In this document: positions 45,291 to 57,855 of the stretch, piece by piece | Numbering within the stretch: position 1 is the stretch's first letter | Layout: each line of letters opens with the position of its first letter | From: Saussurea involucrata | Lineage: Eukaryota; Streptophyta; Magnoliopsida; Asterales; Asteraceae | DNA length: 64,000 nt | Direction of reading: 5' to 3' | Assembly (NCBI GenBank): GCA_033807775.1 | Contig: CM066315.1 | Location: 9,862,501-9,926,500 of the forward strand | The notes under the pieces: model-generated | What the model saw: the letters and a program-made list of their open reading frames with translations, nothing else | Told to the model about the DNA's origin: nothing | Database searches by the model: none | Position numbers and translations under genes: made by a program

Positions 45291-45347
45291 CATAATAAAC
45301 AATAAAAGGAAAAAATGTTAATACTATATTGAACTTTTAAATTTGTC

Positions 45348-48300
45348 GTGCGACATTTTAATTGTTCTGAAACGAGGCAACTAAATATAATTATATCTAA
45401 ACAGTCGAGTCGTTTGAGTAACTCTTTTGGCAAGCACGGGTCTCAATCTTCTAATTCGGTACGGGGTGGTTTTTCCATTCTCGAGGAGATAGCAGAAACT
45501 ATCGATGTGGGAAAAGCTATGGGTTTCAACATGAAGGGTTGCGAAAAGGATCTGCGTGCTATCATTAAGGGTATTGGAGAAAATGACGTTTTTAAATGAA
45601 TGTTTTATCCTTAAATGTTCAAGGTTTAGGGGTGGTCGGTAAAAGGAAATGGGTGAAGGAGTTGTGCTCGGTGCATCGGGTCAACTTTTTGTCTATTCAA
45701 GAGACTAAGCTGACTAGATTGGATATTTTTTTGGTTAGAAATGTGTGGGGGAATATGTGTTTTGACTACGCTTGTAGTTCGGCCCGGGGTCGGTCGGGTG
45801 GCATATTGTGTGTTTGGGATAAAGTGTTGTTTAAAAAGAGTCGTGCCTTTTCTTCTGTTTCGTTTGTTGCGGTTGAAGGTGTTTGGGTTCCAAATAACAT
45901 GCCGCTTCTAGTGATTGCGGTTTATGCTCCTCAAAGCTTGGATGATAAACGGATATTGTGGCAATATTTGTTGAACTTGATTGTTTAGTGGCAGGGAGAA
46001 GTTCTCTTGATGGGTGATTTTAATGAGGTTCGGGAAGCGGGTGAAAGATATGGGTCCTTATTCAATGCGCATTCGGCGGATGCTTTTAATTCATTTATTC
46101 GGGATGCAGAGCTTCTTGATGTTCCTCTAGGGGGTATTCGTTTACTTGGACTAATAAGTGGGCTTCAAAAATGAGTAAATTGGATCGCTTCTTACTGTCA
46201 GACGGGTTTTGTGAAAAGATGCCTAATCTTACGGGTATTGTCCTGGACCGAAATCTTTCTGATCATAGACCTATTCTTCTTAAAGAATTGGTGGTCGATT
46301 ACGGCCCAACCCCGTTCCGGACATTTCATTCTTGGTTCAAGGTGGATGGATTTCATCAACTGGTCAGTAATACTTGGAGTAATGATGGCATTCGGGAGAC
46401 ACATGGGATGGTTTCTTTTAAAAAGAAACTTCAAAACTTGAAAAAAGTGCTTCGATCTTGGAACGGGGAAATTCGAGCGCGGGAGAAAGGTATCAAGTGC
46501 GACCTTCATAATTCTATTAACGACATTGATTCCCTAATTGATAAAGGGGAAGCATCTAATGAAGATATGGAGTCGCGATTTAGATACTTGAAACAGCTGG
46601 GAGATTTAGATCGGGTTGAAGCCATGGATTTAGCTCAAAAAGTAAAAATACGGTGGGGCATTGAAGGGGACGAAAACACCAAATTCTTCCATGGTGTTCT
46701 TAAGCAGAAAAGGAGACAACTTGCTATTCGGGGTATTATGAGTGATGGCAATTGGATTGAGGAGCCGGAACAGGTTAAAAGGAGTTTTATGATCATTTTA
46801 GTGCACGCTTTGGCCAAGTGAGGCATACTCGGCCTTCTCTTGATTTGGTGTTTCCAAATCTTCTTTCGGTGGAACAATCAATGTTTCTTGAAACCCCTTT
46901 CTCCCGGGAGGAAATTAAGCGGGCAGTGTGGGACTGTGGTGTTGAAAGGGCCCCGGGACCAGACGGGTTTACTTTTGAATTCATTAAAAGTTTTTGGAGC
47001 ATTGTGGAAGAAGACGTGATAAGGTTAGTCTCCGATTTTTTTGAGTATAGTTATATTCCCAAAAGGTGTAACCCTTCCTTTATTGCTCTAATTTCGAAAG
47101 TTCAAGACCCAAAATTCGTTAAAGACTATCGACCAATTAGTTTAATAGGTTGTCAATATAAAATTGTTGGCAAGTTATTAGCTAATCGTTTAAGCTTGGT
47201 CATTGGGGACTGTGTGAGCTTGGAGCAATCTGCTTTTATTAAGGGGAGGCAAATCTTGGATGGTCCGCTAATTTTGGATGAGGTGTTGGATTGGTACAAG
47301 AATCGGAAGAAGAAACTTTTAGTTTTAAAAGTGGATTTTGAAAAAGCTTACGACTCTCTAAGATGGGATTTTGTTGACTTGGTACTTGAAAAGATGGGGT
47401 TTGGGAGTAAATGGAGAGGTTGGATTACAGGGTGTCTCAAAAACTCTACGGCCTCGGTGCTAGTCAATGGGTCTCCAACTAGGGAATTCAAGACTTTTCG
47501 TGGTCTTCGTTAGGGAGATCCCCTATCTCCATTCCTTTTTATTTTGGCTATGGAAGGTTTGCATGCAGTTACTCGAAAAGCGGAAGAAAAGAGACTTTTT
47601 TATGGAGCAACAATTGGAAAAGGTAAAATATCTTTATCTCATCTTTTTTTTACGCAGATGACGCAGTTTTTCTGGGGGAATGGTCTCTTTCTAATGCTAG
47701 AAATATAGTGCGTATCCTCCGATGTTTCTATTTGATCTCTGGGCTTAAAATAAATATCCAAAAAGTAAAATGTTTGGTGTTGGGGTTGATAATGTGGATC
47801 TCGAGAATATGGCTAGAGTGGTGGGATGTGGTGTTGCGAACATGCCTTTCAATTACCTAGGTCTGCCTATTGGTTGTAGTATGGCAAAACGCGATAGTTG
47901 GAAAGGGGTGGTCGACAAATTTATTTCTAAGCTTTCTAATTGGAAAGTTCGAACTCTCTCGGCTGGGGGGCGGGTTACGCTGCTTAAATCAGTTTTAGGT
48001 AGCCTTCCTACTTATTATTTGTCCCTTTTCAAACTTCCGAGTACGATTGATCAAGTCTTGGAGTCGTTGCGGAATCGTTTCTTTGTTGGAGGTGAAATCG
48101 ATGAAAAGAAAATGAGTTGGGTGAAATGGAAAAAGTGTTTGGCTAGTAAAAAGAATGGGGGACTTGGTATTGGAAGCTTGTTTGCTTTCAATAGAGCTCT
48201 CCTTTTTAAATGGATTTGGAGGTTTCAGACGGATCAAAATGCACTTTGGGTCAAAGTGGTCAAATCGATTTACGGTGTGAGTGGGCTAGTTGGAACGCAA

Positions 48301-49310
48301 ATACCCATTAAGATGTCCAATTCTCCTTGGATTTGTATTCTGAAAGCGATTCAACAAATGAAGAATAATGACATTAACCTCTCTTCTTTTTGCAAGAAAA
48401 AGTAGGTAATGGAAATTCTACTTTGTTTTGGGATGAGGTTTGGTTGGGAGATTCCTCTCTTAAAGTGCAATTTCCGAGGGTTTTTGCGCTGGAGCGGGAC
48501 AAATTGGCATTGGTACAAGATCGTTTGAACTTGGGGGATTGGGGATCAGTGTTGCGTAGAGAGCCGAGAGGGGGTGTAGAGGAGTCGCAGATGTCAGCTT
48601 TACGGGATATTCTAGATACTGTCTGTCTTTCTGACCAAAGGGATAGATGGTCTTGGTCTCTTGACGGGTCGGGTGAGTTTTTGGTGGCTTCCGCTCGTAA
48701 TTACATTGACTCTAAAATTTTGGTGGTAGAATCTCCTCCTACTAGATGGAATCGGTTTGTTCCTATCAAAATTAATGTTTTCGCCTGGCGGTTGAGTTTG
48801 AACAAGATTCCAACTCGAAAGAACCTTGATAAAAGAGGAATTGATGTGCATTCCCTCTTATGTCCGGTTTGCGATATGGAGATTGAGTCGGTGGGTCATT
48901 TGTTTTTCTCTTGTCAAATGGCTCGGGATGTTTGGAAGCAAATTGGTCGATGGTGGAGTTTGGATATTCCGGAGTTTAGGTCAAATTCAGAGTGGTTTGA
49001 CTGGTTATTATCTTTGCGTTTGAATAAAACGGAGTCGACCTGTTTTGAGGCGGTTGTTCTGACGGCGTTATGGGCTATTTGGTCTTTTCGAAATGGGACA
49101 CTCTTTAGGCTTTCTAAGCCTAAGAAAAGTGGTTGTGGGATAACATTGTAACTCAGTCGTTCTTTTGGGTTACAAAAAGGAGTAGAAAATGTAATATTAA
49201 TTAGGTGGGTTGGCTACAAAACCCTCTTCTGTCTATCTCTTACTTGTAATTGTTCTTTCTAGCTTCTTACTAGTTGTTCTTTAATATAATTCTGCCGTTC
49301 AAAAAAACAA
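45348..49310 (+). mobile_element. L1-type LINE, 5'-truncated and decayed
   Basis: In order: tail of ORF1 (45348-45596, ending GCEKDLRAIIKGIGEND), endonuclease, reverse transcriptase and zf-RVT domain, then a 3' end reading 'ctgccgttcaaaaaaa' at about 49290-49303. A clear target duplication could not be fixed. The same 3' signature closes the LINEs at 10124 and 59246. Confidence 0.85.
45596..49151 (+). pseudogene. LINE ORF2 (endonuclease-RT-zf-RVT) with several breaks
   Basis: The endonuclease starts MNVLSLNVQGLG, with the SIQETK motif and YAPQS. A TAG interrupts it at 45986-45988, and reading resumes with LLMGDFNE. A one-base loss near 46133 shifts the frame before FTWTNKW, and another occurs near 46785. 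The RT then reads APGPDGF, FEKAYDS and VNGSPT until a TAG at 47512-47514 replaces Gln of GLRQGDP. An extra T near 47650 precedes the catalytic YADD box, one base is lost near 47768, and the frame shifts again near 48395 before the zf-RVT domain (INVFAWRLSLNKIPT, CPVCD, HLFFSC). The copy cannot encode a working protein. Confidence 0.85.
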
Positions 49311-49900
49311 ACAAACATGAGTGTTAAATATATTTTTGATGCATATGTACAAATAACAAAGATTGGTTTTCTATCTACCCTGTACTTTTAACCTAGTTAT
49401 TGACACATATTAATTTTAGATTTGAATAATAAAAGATTGTATATTTAATTATTTGATTAAATTAACTAGTTATAATAACAATCTTTTGAGATTATAGTGT
49501 TGTAACATATGCATTTGGAATTTTGGATTGATATAATCATATAATCCTAAGAAGATAAAGATCATTTAATTAGTATTTTTATTATTGGTCGTTGGACGAT
49601 GGATATAAAAGAACATTTAAATCATTAAATTGGGGATCTTAAGAAACCAAGAAAAGATGATATGTTATTGGTTTTTGGACTTATTTATTGATTTAAACTA
49701 CAAATATTTGGTAGTTCAAATAAGAATTTGTTTCTTTTTTTAACAAATTTTACTTTCATTTCAAGAAAAACATCTTACATATATAGTTAATTGAATAACA
49801 AGGGATTCAATATTGTCTAAATGCAATCATTGTACATCACAAATTGGGATCATCATTAACCTCGTAAAATGACCTTATTAGGTTTTACTCGATTGGTTTA
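49311..49900. other. A+T-rich spacer, no gene seen
   Basis: No open frame with recognisable homology, and no clear repeat ends. Confidence 0.4.
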
Positions 49901-50664
49901 GGCTTTGTTTGGTAAACTAGCTGATAAGCTAGCTAGTAGTTGATAAGCTAGTTGTTGACTCATAAGCTAGCTGGTAGCTGATAAGCTAGCTGATGAAAAA
50001 GTCATGTTTGACAAAACTAGCTTATAAACATGTAAAATGACCAAAAATGACATCTTCAATAAATTATCAATTACAATATTTAATTATATAATTAAAAAAA
50101 TTATAGCAATATAATATGTTAATTAATACAACCAATGTAGTAAAAAAAATTAATAACATAACATGTTAATTAAAAGAATTTAAAATATATACTATAAAAT
50201 TTGAATTTGTTAAAACATGTTTTAGAAGAAATATATATTAATTTATGATTTTAAATAACCGCTACATATAATATGAAAAAAATAATCATAAAATAATTGA
50301 CAAGATTTATAGTAAACGATAATTAAAATATATTTATTATTATTAAAAAATAAATAAAAATAATTTTAATGATTAATAATAACTCTAAATAAATAAAAAT
50401 TAATATTAATGTATAATTAAAATTTAATTTAATAATTTTCAGTTAATATTAATTAATATTTATTAATTAATAATCATTAAATATAATAAATTAATATTTA
50501 TTTATAATAATAGTTAATAAATAATAATTGATATTAATAAGGGTAATATTGGAATATTCACAAAAAGCTACTGAAAAGCTACTTTAAGTAGCGTTTCAAA
50601 AAGCTAGCTTATGGTCATCCAAACATGTACAAAAAAAAACTAGCTTTTTTTTGCCAAACAATGC
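49901..50664 (+). repeat. Long relative of the GGCTTTGTTTGGTAAACTAGCT MITE
   Basis: The ends 'ggctttgtttggtaaactagc' and, inverted, 'gctttttttttgccaaacaatgc' match the 272-bp element at 26010. Here the interior is a 500-bp A+T-rich block with no coding frame. 'gataagctagct' is tandemly repeated at the left end (49920-49990). Confidence 0.75.
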
Positions 50665-51285
50665 GTTGTTGTGTTAAATAGTTTTTTTGTTTCTTAATTA
50701 AAACTTGTTGAGAAAAAGATTTAATGTAGTAAATTTATTTATGTATATTATGCTTGTACAATACTTGATAAATGGTCACAAATACCTCATCAATTTAACA
50801 ATAAGACTGTTCTTTTTTTTAAGGGTGTCCTAAGCTATGCCTAAATTAATCTCTTGGCAAATTATGACCGTAAGGCATCAGCCTTGATTAAACCTCAAGA
50901 CTATTACGAAATTGATAAATTTAACTTTTCAATGTTTTTTAATTACTTGGCATAATTTGAGGATTTAATGAAAAGCAAAAATTAATAATGATGAAAACAA
51001 AACCCATTGTTTTGCTAAGTTGTATCAGCTTGCTCAAAGTGATGAGAAACAAAACCCATTGCTTAAATCATATTTGCTATTTCAACAGGCCCATCACAAG
51101 TAACAAACAAACTAGCTACCCAAGGACAAAAATATGTATAGTTGGATAAAACTCCTCCCCATCCCCAATTCCTCAATCCTCTCATCCCATGTAATGTAAT
51201 TGTAAGCCAAAAATATTGATCCTAATATTAATAGTGAATGAGGTAGTAACTAACTAATAAGTAGTAGCTATATATATTATACGAT
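50665..51285. other. 3' flank of the HIPP gene
   Basis: A+T-rich, with a near-duplicate phrase 'aaaacccattg(c/t)tttgct' at about 50998-51066. It probably includes the HIPP 3' UTR. No other gene is seen. Confidence 0.4.
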
Positions 51286-53024
51286 CTACATGATTAAGCA
51301 AGCATTTGGATTCTCGTCACTGAATAGTTGTGGTGCGTAAACGAGCCCCGGTGGAACGTTAGGGTACGCGATCTTCCCATCTTTTTCTTTTTCTTTTTCT
51401 TTTTCTTTTTCCTTCTTCTCATGTTGATCACCTTCCTTTTGTTCACCATCATTCTTCCCCTGTTTGTTCTTCGCATTTACCATCTCTGCATGCCTTCCGC
51501 ACCTCTTGCTAATGTACGCCACTAGATTTTTTGGATCAAAACTGCCCTTTACCATCACATGCGATTTCTCCATATCAATGTTAACAGTTTGTACTCCTGC
51601 ATGTGAATCAAATTAATTAAAAAGTAAATTCAACTTTTAAATAAAACCAAACAATTAATCAGGATTTCTTCTTTATGTATTTGAATGTTCTTTTTGGTTA
51701 TCCTATCAACAAAAATGAATACATACAAGTAGCTTATATGGATTTGGAAAGGATTCAAGTTTAATTTGTTCCCTGTGTGCAGAGTAAATTCATAGGGAAC
51801 AATATTTTTAGAACAAATGAATGAATGATTAATTATGCCATGAACTAATTATAATCTGATAACTAACTGAGATGGAATCGATTTGAGAATACAGAAAATG
51901 TACCTTGCATCTTGAGGATGCAACGCTTAACGTCCTTGGCGCAACCCTGGCAATGCAAGTTTATCTTCAACACGGTCTCCACCACTTTTGGTTTCTATAG
52001 CACACAAATAAGTTATATCTCACCAGATATTTTACATATATAAACTCGATCAATAAGTCAACAAATTAAAGCATATAAAACAAGCAAACACTACAACTGA
52101 GAATTGAAACAAGTGTTAATTAAGAATACCAATGATATACAGATCAATCTACATGTAATTCAAGCATTTTTATTCTATCTTCTTTTGTGTTAACAATTGA
52201 AATTACCTCTGGCTTCTTCTCTGGCTTCTTCTCCGGTTGTTTCTTCGGTATAGGAGAAATAAGCTCCACATGCTTGCCTGATTTGTTCCTGACCCGCTCT
52301 GCGACTCTGATAGGGTCGGCTTTGTTACCTTTCACAATAACTCGATGACTTTTTGTATCAGGTTCTATTTCTTCAACACCTAATCAAAAAACGATTCAAT
52401 ATATAATAATTACAAACTAAATAATGACGCTAATAAATTTGATGGAAATTAAGAGCATTGATGATTAGAGTAATGATGAATTAGATTACCGTCGAATCCT
52501 CTGAGCGATTTCACGACGGTTTCAACACAGCCTTGACAATGAAGGTAAACTCCCAACACTATCGCTCCATTACTTTGCTTGTTATTTGTGGTTTTTGATT
52601 CATTAGAGTTTTCATCTGCGGCGTCGTTGCTATTTCCGTCGTGATTTTGTTCTTCAGTATTACTCCGTGGCTTGTTCTTCATTGTTCAAGTTCCAACAAA
52701 ATACATATAGCATTCAGTTAAATACAGTAGTATAAACTCGTACCTTGATAGCCGAACTACCAATCAGTGATTCAAGGTTTCGACGGAACGTATTACGTAT
52801 GATCTACAGTTGTATAGAGTATTTTATGACACAGGTACGTGTTTTGCGGCAGAGAAATTGTATGATAATAGCAATGGAGAGATCGATCGATCGATCAAGG
52901 AGCTTGATGCATCGATCCATAAAACTTGTATGATAACAGATTCAATCAAGCTTACTGGTTGAATTTACATATGAATATGTAAAAGAAGCAAGGAAGAGAG
53001 AATGTGGATGTGTACCTTTCCCAT
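51286..53024 (-). CDS. Heavy-metal-associated isoprenylated plant protein (HIPP) with two HMA domains
   Basis: Preferred minus-strand exons: 53024-53016 (ATG GGA AAG), 52676-52490, 52379-52207, 51994-51904, 51596-51286; 256 aa, all GT-AG and in phase. Each HMA domain has the metal-binding pair as HCQGC (Cys50/Cys53 and Cys138/Cys141). Between them lies a Lys-Pro-Glu repeat (KKPEKKPE), and near the end a (KE)n run encoded by a CTTTTT microsatellite. The protein ends CLIM, a CaaX box for prenylation, which would attach it to membranes. The family binds or chaperones metal ions. The 9-nt first exon is supported by its accATGG context, a TATA box 160 bp upstream and in-phase splice sites. The alternative is an unspliced start at ATG 52682 (255 aa). 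Confidence 0.88.
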
Positions 53025-53181
53025 GGTGTTATTGGCTTGGTGGAATGGCAACAAAATGCAACAGAGAATGGCGGGAGCACACAACTACACTGAAACTGAC
53101 AATGCCTATGAATATATACACACCACTCAAGTGTCTTTTCTCTCTCTCTAGAAAATGGCATGAAATGGCAGAGGGGATGGA

Positions 53182-53191
53182 CTTTATAAAG
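53182..53191 (-). promoter_or_regulatory. Probable TATA box of the HIPP gene
   Basis: On the minus strand the sequence reads CTTTATAAAG, about 160 bp upstream of the proposed first ATG at 53024. A CT/GA-rich leader follows (53135-53155). This supports transcription starting near 53,155 and a short spliced first coding exon. Confidence 0.55.
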
Positions 53192-53324
53192 TAAAAAAAA
53201 GTAAATATTAATTTAATAAATATCTTTATCTATTTGGAAAGAAAAATAAAAACACACATGGTTTAATATCGATAATCTAAAATGTCACATTTATTAATAT
53301 TAGTTTCGGTAAAAAGTGTTAAAT

Positions 53325-53545
53325 TTGGTGATAAACGTGAGAAGTGATTATCAACCGTTGGATGAGAAATGAACGAACATTAGAATGAAATGCACCGAGA
53401 TAAAATGTACCGAGATGCACCGGATCAATTCTCTTTTAAACTGTAATTCATGGGAGAATATTTGATTAAAAAAAAACCAACGATTTAAAAATACCTTTTA
53501 AATTTCTCACTAAAAATGACACTTCTCACGTGATCTTAATTTATT
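53325..53545 (+). repeat. MITE (GGGTTGGGTTCCGGTGAGAA family), diverged copy
   Basis: It shares 'aacgtgagaagtgattatcaaccgttggatgagaaatg' and 'atgcaccggatcaattc', and its right end has 'cacttctcacg' in complement. A short internal duplication ('atgcaccgagataaaatgtaccgagatgcaccg') is unique to this copy. It lies just upstream of the HIPP TATA box. Confidence 0.7.
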
Positions 53546-54504
53546 TATCAAAATTAAAATTATTAACTTCATACACTAATTCATAGTATGTGGAAAAAGG
53601 TGAACACATTTTCAAAAAAAAATATATATCCACAACTAAAATAGTACTAAATTTTTGCATATGCATGATCTTTTTATACCGAAAGTGATAATAGGATTTT
53701 GCCTCATGATATTATTTACGTGCAATTCCCACTGGTCCCACATTAAACCCATCTCAAGAACTTTAATATAAGAAAATATTTTTTGACTCATTCAGAAATT
53801 AACGAAGTACCTCGGTTTAAACCTCAAATTTGTCTTGTATTTGGACAAAGTCATTCTATCTATTTTATAAGTTGAGCTACACATCAAAGACATATTGTTA
53901 CTATTTTGTTTTTTCAATTCAATAACAAATTAATACAACTTTAAGATAAGTTTAATACTTGGATCGTAAGCACTATATAAATTTATGAGAGATAGTTTTT
54001 TCCATTTATATTGTGAAAGAGGTAAAAGAATATAAACCAATCACTAATGATGTTATACCAAACATGAGGGTACGGATGTAATTACATGCCTTATCATTTA
54101 CATCATATTTCATGTTTACATTCCTTCTAATTAATCTCGCTAAATTCTCTTTAATTTATAAGAATCTCTTTCTTTTTTCTTTCAGATCTCATGTATTTTT
54201 TAACTTCAATAATTATTATTTATAAATAAATATTAATAATTATAAAGTCAAGAAAAAAGAGCAGATATATTACTTCACATCAATATCAAGATAAAGTCAA
54301 TGTTCCTATTTAAAAGCCTAAAAAGATGAGATTTTTAGGAGAACTCTCCACATAATACTTTTTCTTGTAAGAACCTTGTATTAGTATATAATTTTTTTAT
54401 ATATCTTAATATAATTTTTTGAAGTGTCTTGTAATGATATATTTATAAATAATATAAGTAATGTTGAAATTTATAAAATAGAAAATCTGTTAGAACATGG
54501 ATAA
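53546..54504. other. Intergenic A+T-rich sequence, no gene seen
   Basis: Nothing with recognisable coding homology. 54120-54260 is pyrimidine-rich and then A+T-rich. Confidence 0.4.
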
Positions 54505-54808
54505 AAGCATCTCCAGCTGATTCTTTAAAATTTCTCTAAAATTGAGAATCTCTAAAAGGAAATTACATTAAACTCTAACAGTTTCTTCATTTAGAAATTA
54601 CAACATTGATTATAGTATTAAATATTTCACGGATTTCGTAAAATATTATTTAACTTTCTAGAACATTTAAACTCAAAGTTTTTTTTATTGATGGGATATA
54701 ATAAAAACATATTTGTCTCTCGTAATAATCATTTTGGGAGATTTTTTCGAATTTGAAGAATTTCACAACGTTTGTACTACTTTTTTCGTTTCTGATGATC
54801 TCTTAGAG
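54505..54808 (+). repeat. Probable 'agcatctcc' MITE, degenerate
   Basis: The left end 'aagcatctccagctg' and right side 'ctcttagagc' are weakly inverted, and 'tctctaaa' words lie inside. It adjoins a clearer copy at 54851. Confidence 0.45.
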
Positions 54809-54850
54809 CAAATAACTTACCTAAAATCTTCATATTTGGATAATATGTTA

Positions 54851-55217
54851 GAGCATCTCCAACAGTTTTCTATAATTTTTTTGAAATAGAGAATTAAATG
54901 TTAAAATCTCTAAAGCTAGTTACATTCATCTCCAACAGCTTTGTTATTTTAGAAATTTTAACACAAGTTATATTAAAATAATATTATCTAATTTATATTC
55001 TCAATACACTTTAAAGGAAAAACTTAATATAAAATGATAAAAGATTTATGTTATTGGTGTGTTGAATAAAATAATTATTTCTCTTATAGAGAATTCTCTA
55101 TATTTAGAGATCTTTCAATGAATCTCTATTTTAGCAAACAAGATAGCAATGTTGTTGAAGAAGAATAGCAAACAAAAACCCATTTTTTCTATTTTAGCAA
55201 TGCTGTTAGAGATGCTC
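54851..55217 (+). repeat. Tourist-like MITE with TTA target duplication
   Basis: It begins GAGCATCTCCAACAG and ends CTGTTAGAGATGCTC. TTA flanks both sides (54848-54850 and 55218-55220), as for PIF/Harbinger-derived MITEs. The interior repeats 'tagagaattctctat'-type palindromes. Confidence 0.75.
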
Positions 55218-55267
55218 TTAGAGATGCCATAATTCTTTCATTGGGCGTTTAACTTTTTTGTTATCTA

Positions 55268-55791
55268 TCTTTATATCTATAAAAGAAAAAACCTTGAGGT
55301 ATTGAGGTGGCACCATGAGAATTGAGTATTCTAGAATGATTAATTGTGGTTGATTTGAAGTTGTCCCACATTGGTAAAAGGTTGAGAAGTTGGAGGAATG
55401 TAGTGTGTATAACAAAGATAGATGCATGAGATGCATTTGTGTCAATTCATGAGTTTAGGGTTGTTTATTTTAGATGTCACTCTTAAAAAACAAATAAAAA
55501 AATCTTATTTATATCTATAAAAAAACCTTGGGGTTTTGAGGTGGCACCATGAGAATTGAGTATTCTCCAATGGTGAATTGTGGTTAATTTTGAGTTGTCC
55601 TACATTGGTAAAAGGTTGAAAATTTGTATTTGTGTCAATTCATGAGATGTATTTGTGTCAATTCATGAGTTTGACTTATAGGGTTGTCTATTTTAGATGA
55701 CCCTCTTTTAGAAAAACAAATAAAATAACTTGTCTTAAAATGTTATCTTATATTGAATGATTTTCCTTTGCAAAGAAATCGTAGTAATCAT

Positions 55792-55822
<31 letters not shown>

Positions 55823-57190
55823 TTGTGTATTAAAAGAAGCAATGTGTATTGAATCGTGTCATTAGAATTGAGTACTCTCAAAGGGTAAATTATGATTGAT
55901 TTGTAGATGTCCCACATTGATGGAATGTTGAAATATTGGAACAAAGTGATGTGCATAAAGAAATGTGGTTGAAAGACATTTGTGTCAAATTATAGCATTT
56001 GACTCTAAGGGTATCTTATTTTCGATGACCCTCCTCTTGCAAAAGAAATTTGTAGTTTGACTTACAGAATTGTCTTATATATATATATAAGCAACAACAA
56101 TGAAAATTGAGGTGACATCACGAGAATCGAGTATTTTCAAATGCTATATTGTAGTTAAATATTGAGTATCCCATTGATAAGAAAAGTGATACATTAATAG
56201 AATAGTTGAGTATATAAATGATGAGAAGAAGTCTTTGAAAGCTAAAAAGTTCATCCGTTGCTCATGTCATTTTTAACCCTCATTTTTTAATAAAAAAATA
56301 GTTATTTTTAGTCTACATGTTGAAACAACAATATATCAATATGCATTGATAAGAAAAGCGATATACATAGAAGAGTAGGGTATATAAAAGATGAGGAGAA
56401 ACCTTTAAATACTAAAAGGGTCATTTGATTACTAACCTTCAAATGCCCTCCCATGAATCACAACTTAGAAGGAATTGATTCAGTGCATCTTATCTCGGTG
56501 CATCTCATTCTAATGTGCATCCATTTCTCACCCCACAGTTGATAACCACTTCTCTCGCTTCTCACATTATGGTCAATTTCTCACCGGAACCCAACCCATA
56601 TACACATATAGTCTATCTTGCATATGAATTAACTAATTTGCACATATTTACTATTTTCAATAATAGTGATATTGTTGTGGGACATGTTTTTTGCATTGTA
56701 ATAACATAAAAGTATAACCATTATTGGTGCATCTTAAACATTTCGTAACAAAAAACTATTATTGATATATGCAAAATTAATCACATTTGAAAATACATTA
56801 TTATTTTATATTGCGTTCATTTAAAAACAATAATCGTCACCGCGCAACGCGTGGTGACCAACACTAGGAAGTGATAAAAATGAAATTAAAATTGCAAAAG
56901 ATCCGTGTTCTTTTGGTTTGAAAAAGTGTATAACATTGAATCAATAAAACATATTTACTACTAAAACCTTCTCAGGATATACGTTGTTTTACATTTTATT
57001 TCAATAGCTGTTAATAACAAATTATGTTTAATCTTAACTTGATTACATAATTTTTAATAAAAAGTTTCCATGTGCTGTTTTACATTCTATTTCAGTATAT
57101 GTTAATTAACAATTAGTTTAATCTTATCTTAATTGCATATATTTTAACAAAAACAATCGTCACCGTGCAACGCACGGTGTCACACACTAG
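55268..57190 (+). mobile_element. Helitron cluster with several 5' ends and two 3' ends
   Basis: 5' starts of the form TCTT(A)TATATCTATAA...ACC occur at 55268, 55503 and, more diverged, about 55787 and 56069. Each is followed by 'ttgaggtggcacca(t/c)gagaat(t/c)gagta' and a 'gtcccacattg' block. Two 3' ends follow: CACCGCGCAACGCGTGGTG then CCAACACTAG at 56867, and CACCGTGCAACGCACGGTG then TCACACACTAG at 57190, followed by T. No Rep/helicase is encoded. The units look like nested or tandem non-autonomous Helitrons. A MITE lies inside at 56443-56598. Confidence 0.7.
56443..56598 (-). repeat. Partial MITE (GGGTTGGGTTCCGGTGAGAA family) inside the Helitron cluster
   Basis: It reads as the complement of the family: 'atgtgcatccatttctcac', 'gttgataaccacttctc', and the end 'tcaccggaacccaaccc'. 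Confidence 0.7.
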
Positions 57191-57547
57191 TTTAAAATAA
57201 ATCATAGATAATCTCTTGGAGATGCTCTAAAATAGATATTTTAGAGATTATTTGCTCCGGCGTCTACTAAAAAGTAGAGAAAACAAAACATATAAGCTAT
57301 AGATATTCATATTTGTAAAAATCTTTAAATCATAAAATCAAGTAGAGAAAAATATTATTTTAATTGTTTCTACCAATAAGATCTGGGAAATTAACTCGAA
57401 TTGTCATTTTATCCATAGGGATGAAAATAGTAAAACAATTTAAATCATAAGGACAAAAGGGTGATGAATTATAAAATATAGGGATGAAAATCTAATTTAA
57501 AACCATAAGGATGAAAATATAAAATTTTAACAATACACAAGGACTAC
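57191..57547. other. Spacer, no gene seen
   Basis: A short palindromic 'gagatgctctaaaat..attttagagatt' lies at 57216-57252, and 'aaggatgaaaat' words recur at 57418-57520. Nothing codes. Confidence 0.4.
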
Positions 57548-57855
57548 GGGGCCGTTTACAAAACGCTTACTCGGGTAAGTGCTTACCAAGTCACATTAGC
57601 TTACCGTATGAGTATGACAATGACCAAGAATCTTACCCGGGAGTAGCGGAAGCAAAGACCGAGAGTCGAAAGCAAGGACCGAGAGTCTTACCCGGTATGT
57701 GAGTGTGATGACTCTTACCACGGTTAGCGCTTACCGGCTAAATTGTTGCATACGATGTCGTTTTGGTGGACTAAAATCTTACCCGAGAAGTAAGCGATGA
57801 TATTGAATTTTACCAGTAAGCACTTACCCGAGTAAGTGATTACGTAAACGGCCCC
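57548..57855 (+). repeat. MITE of the GGGGCCGTTTAC family, best-preserved copy
   Basis: The terminal inverted repeats GGGGCCGTTTAC and GTAAACGGCCCC are flanked by TAC on both sides (57545-57547 and 57856-57858). The interior is rich in 'cttacccg(a/g)gtaag'. A 21-bp direct duplication ('agcaa(a/g)gaccgagagtc') lies at 57651-57690. Confidence 0.85.

Noticed and set aside
52952..53161. Frame starting at ATG 53161 just upstream of the HIPP gene
   Set aside because: It lies in the probable 5' leader, contains a CT-repeat-derived Arg/Glu stretch and has no homology. At most it is an upstream ORF.
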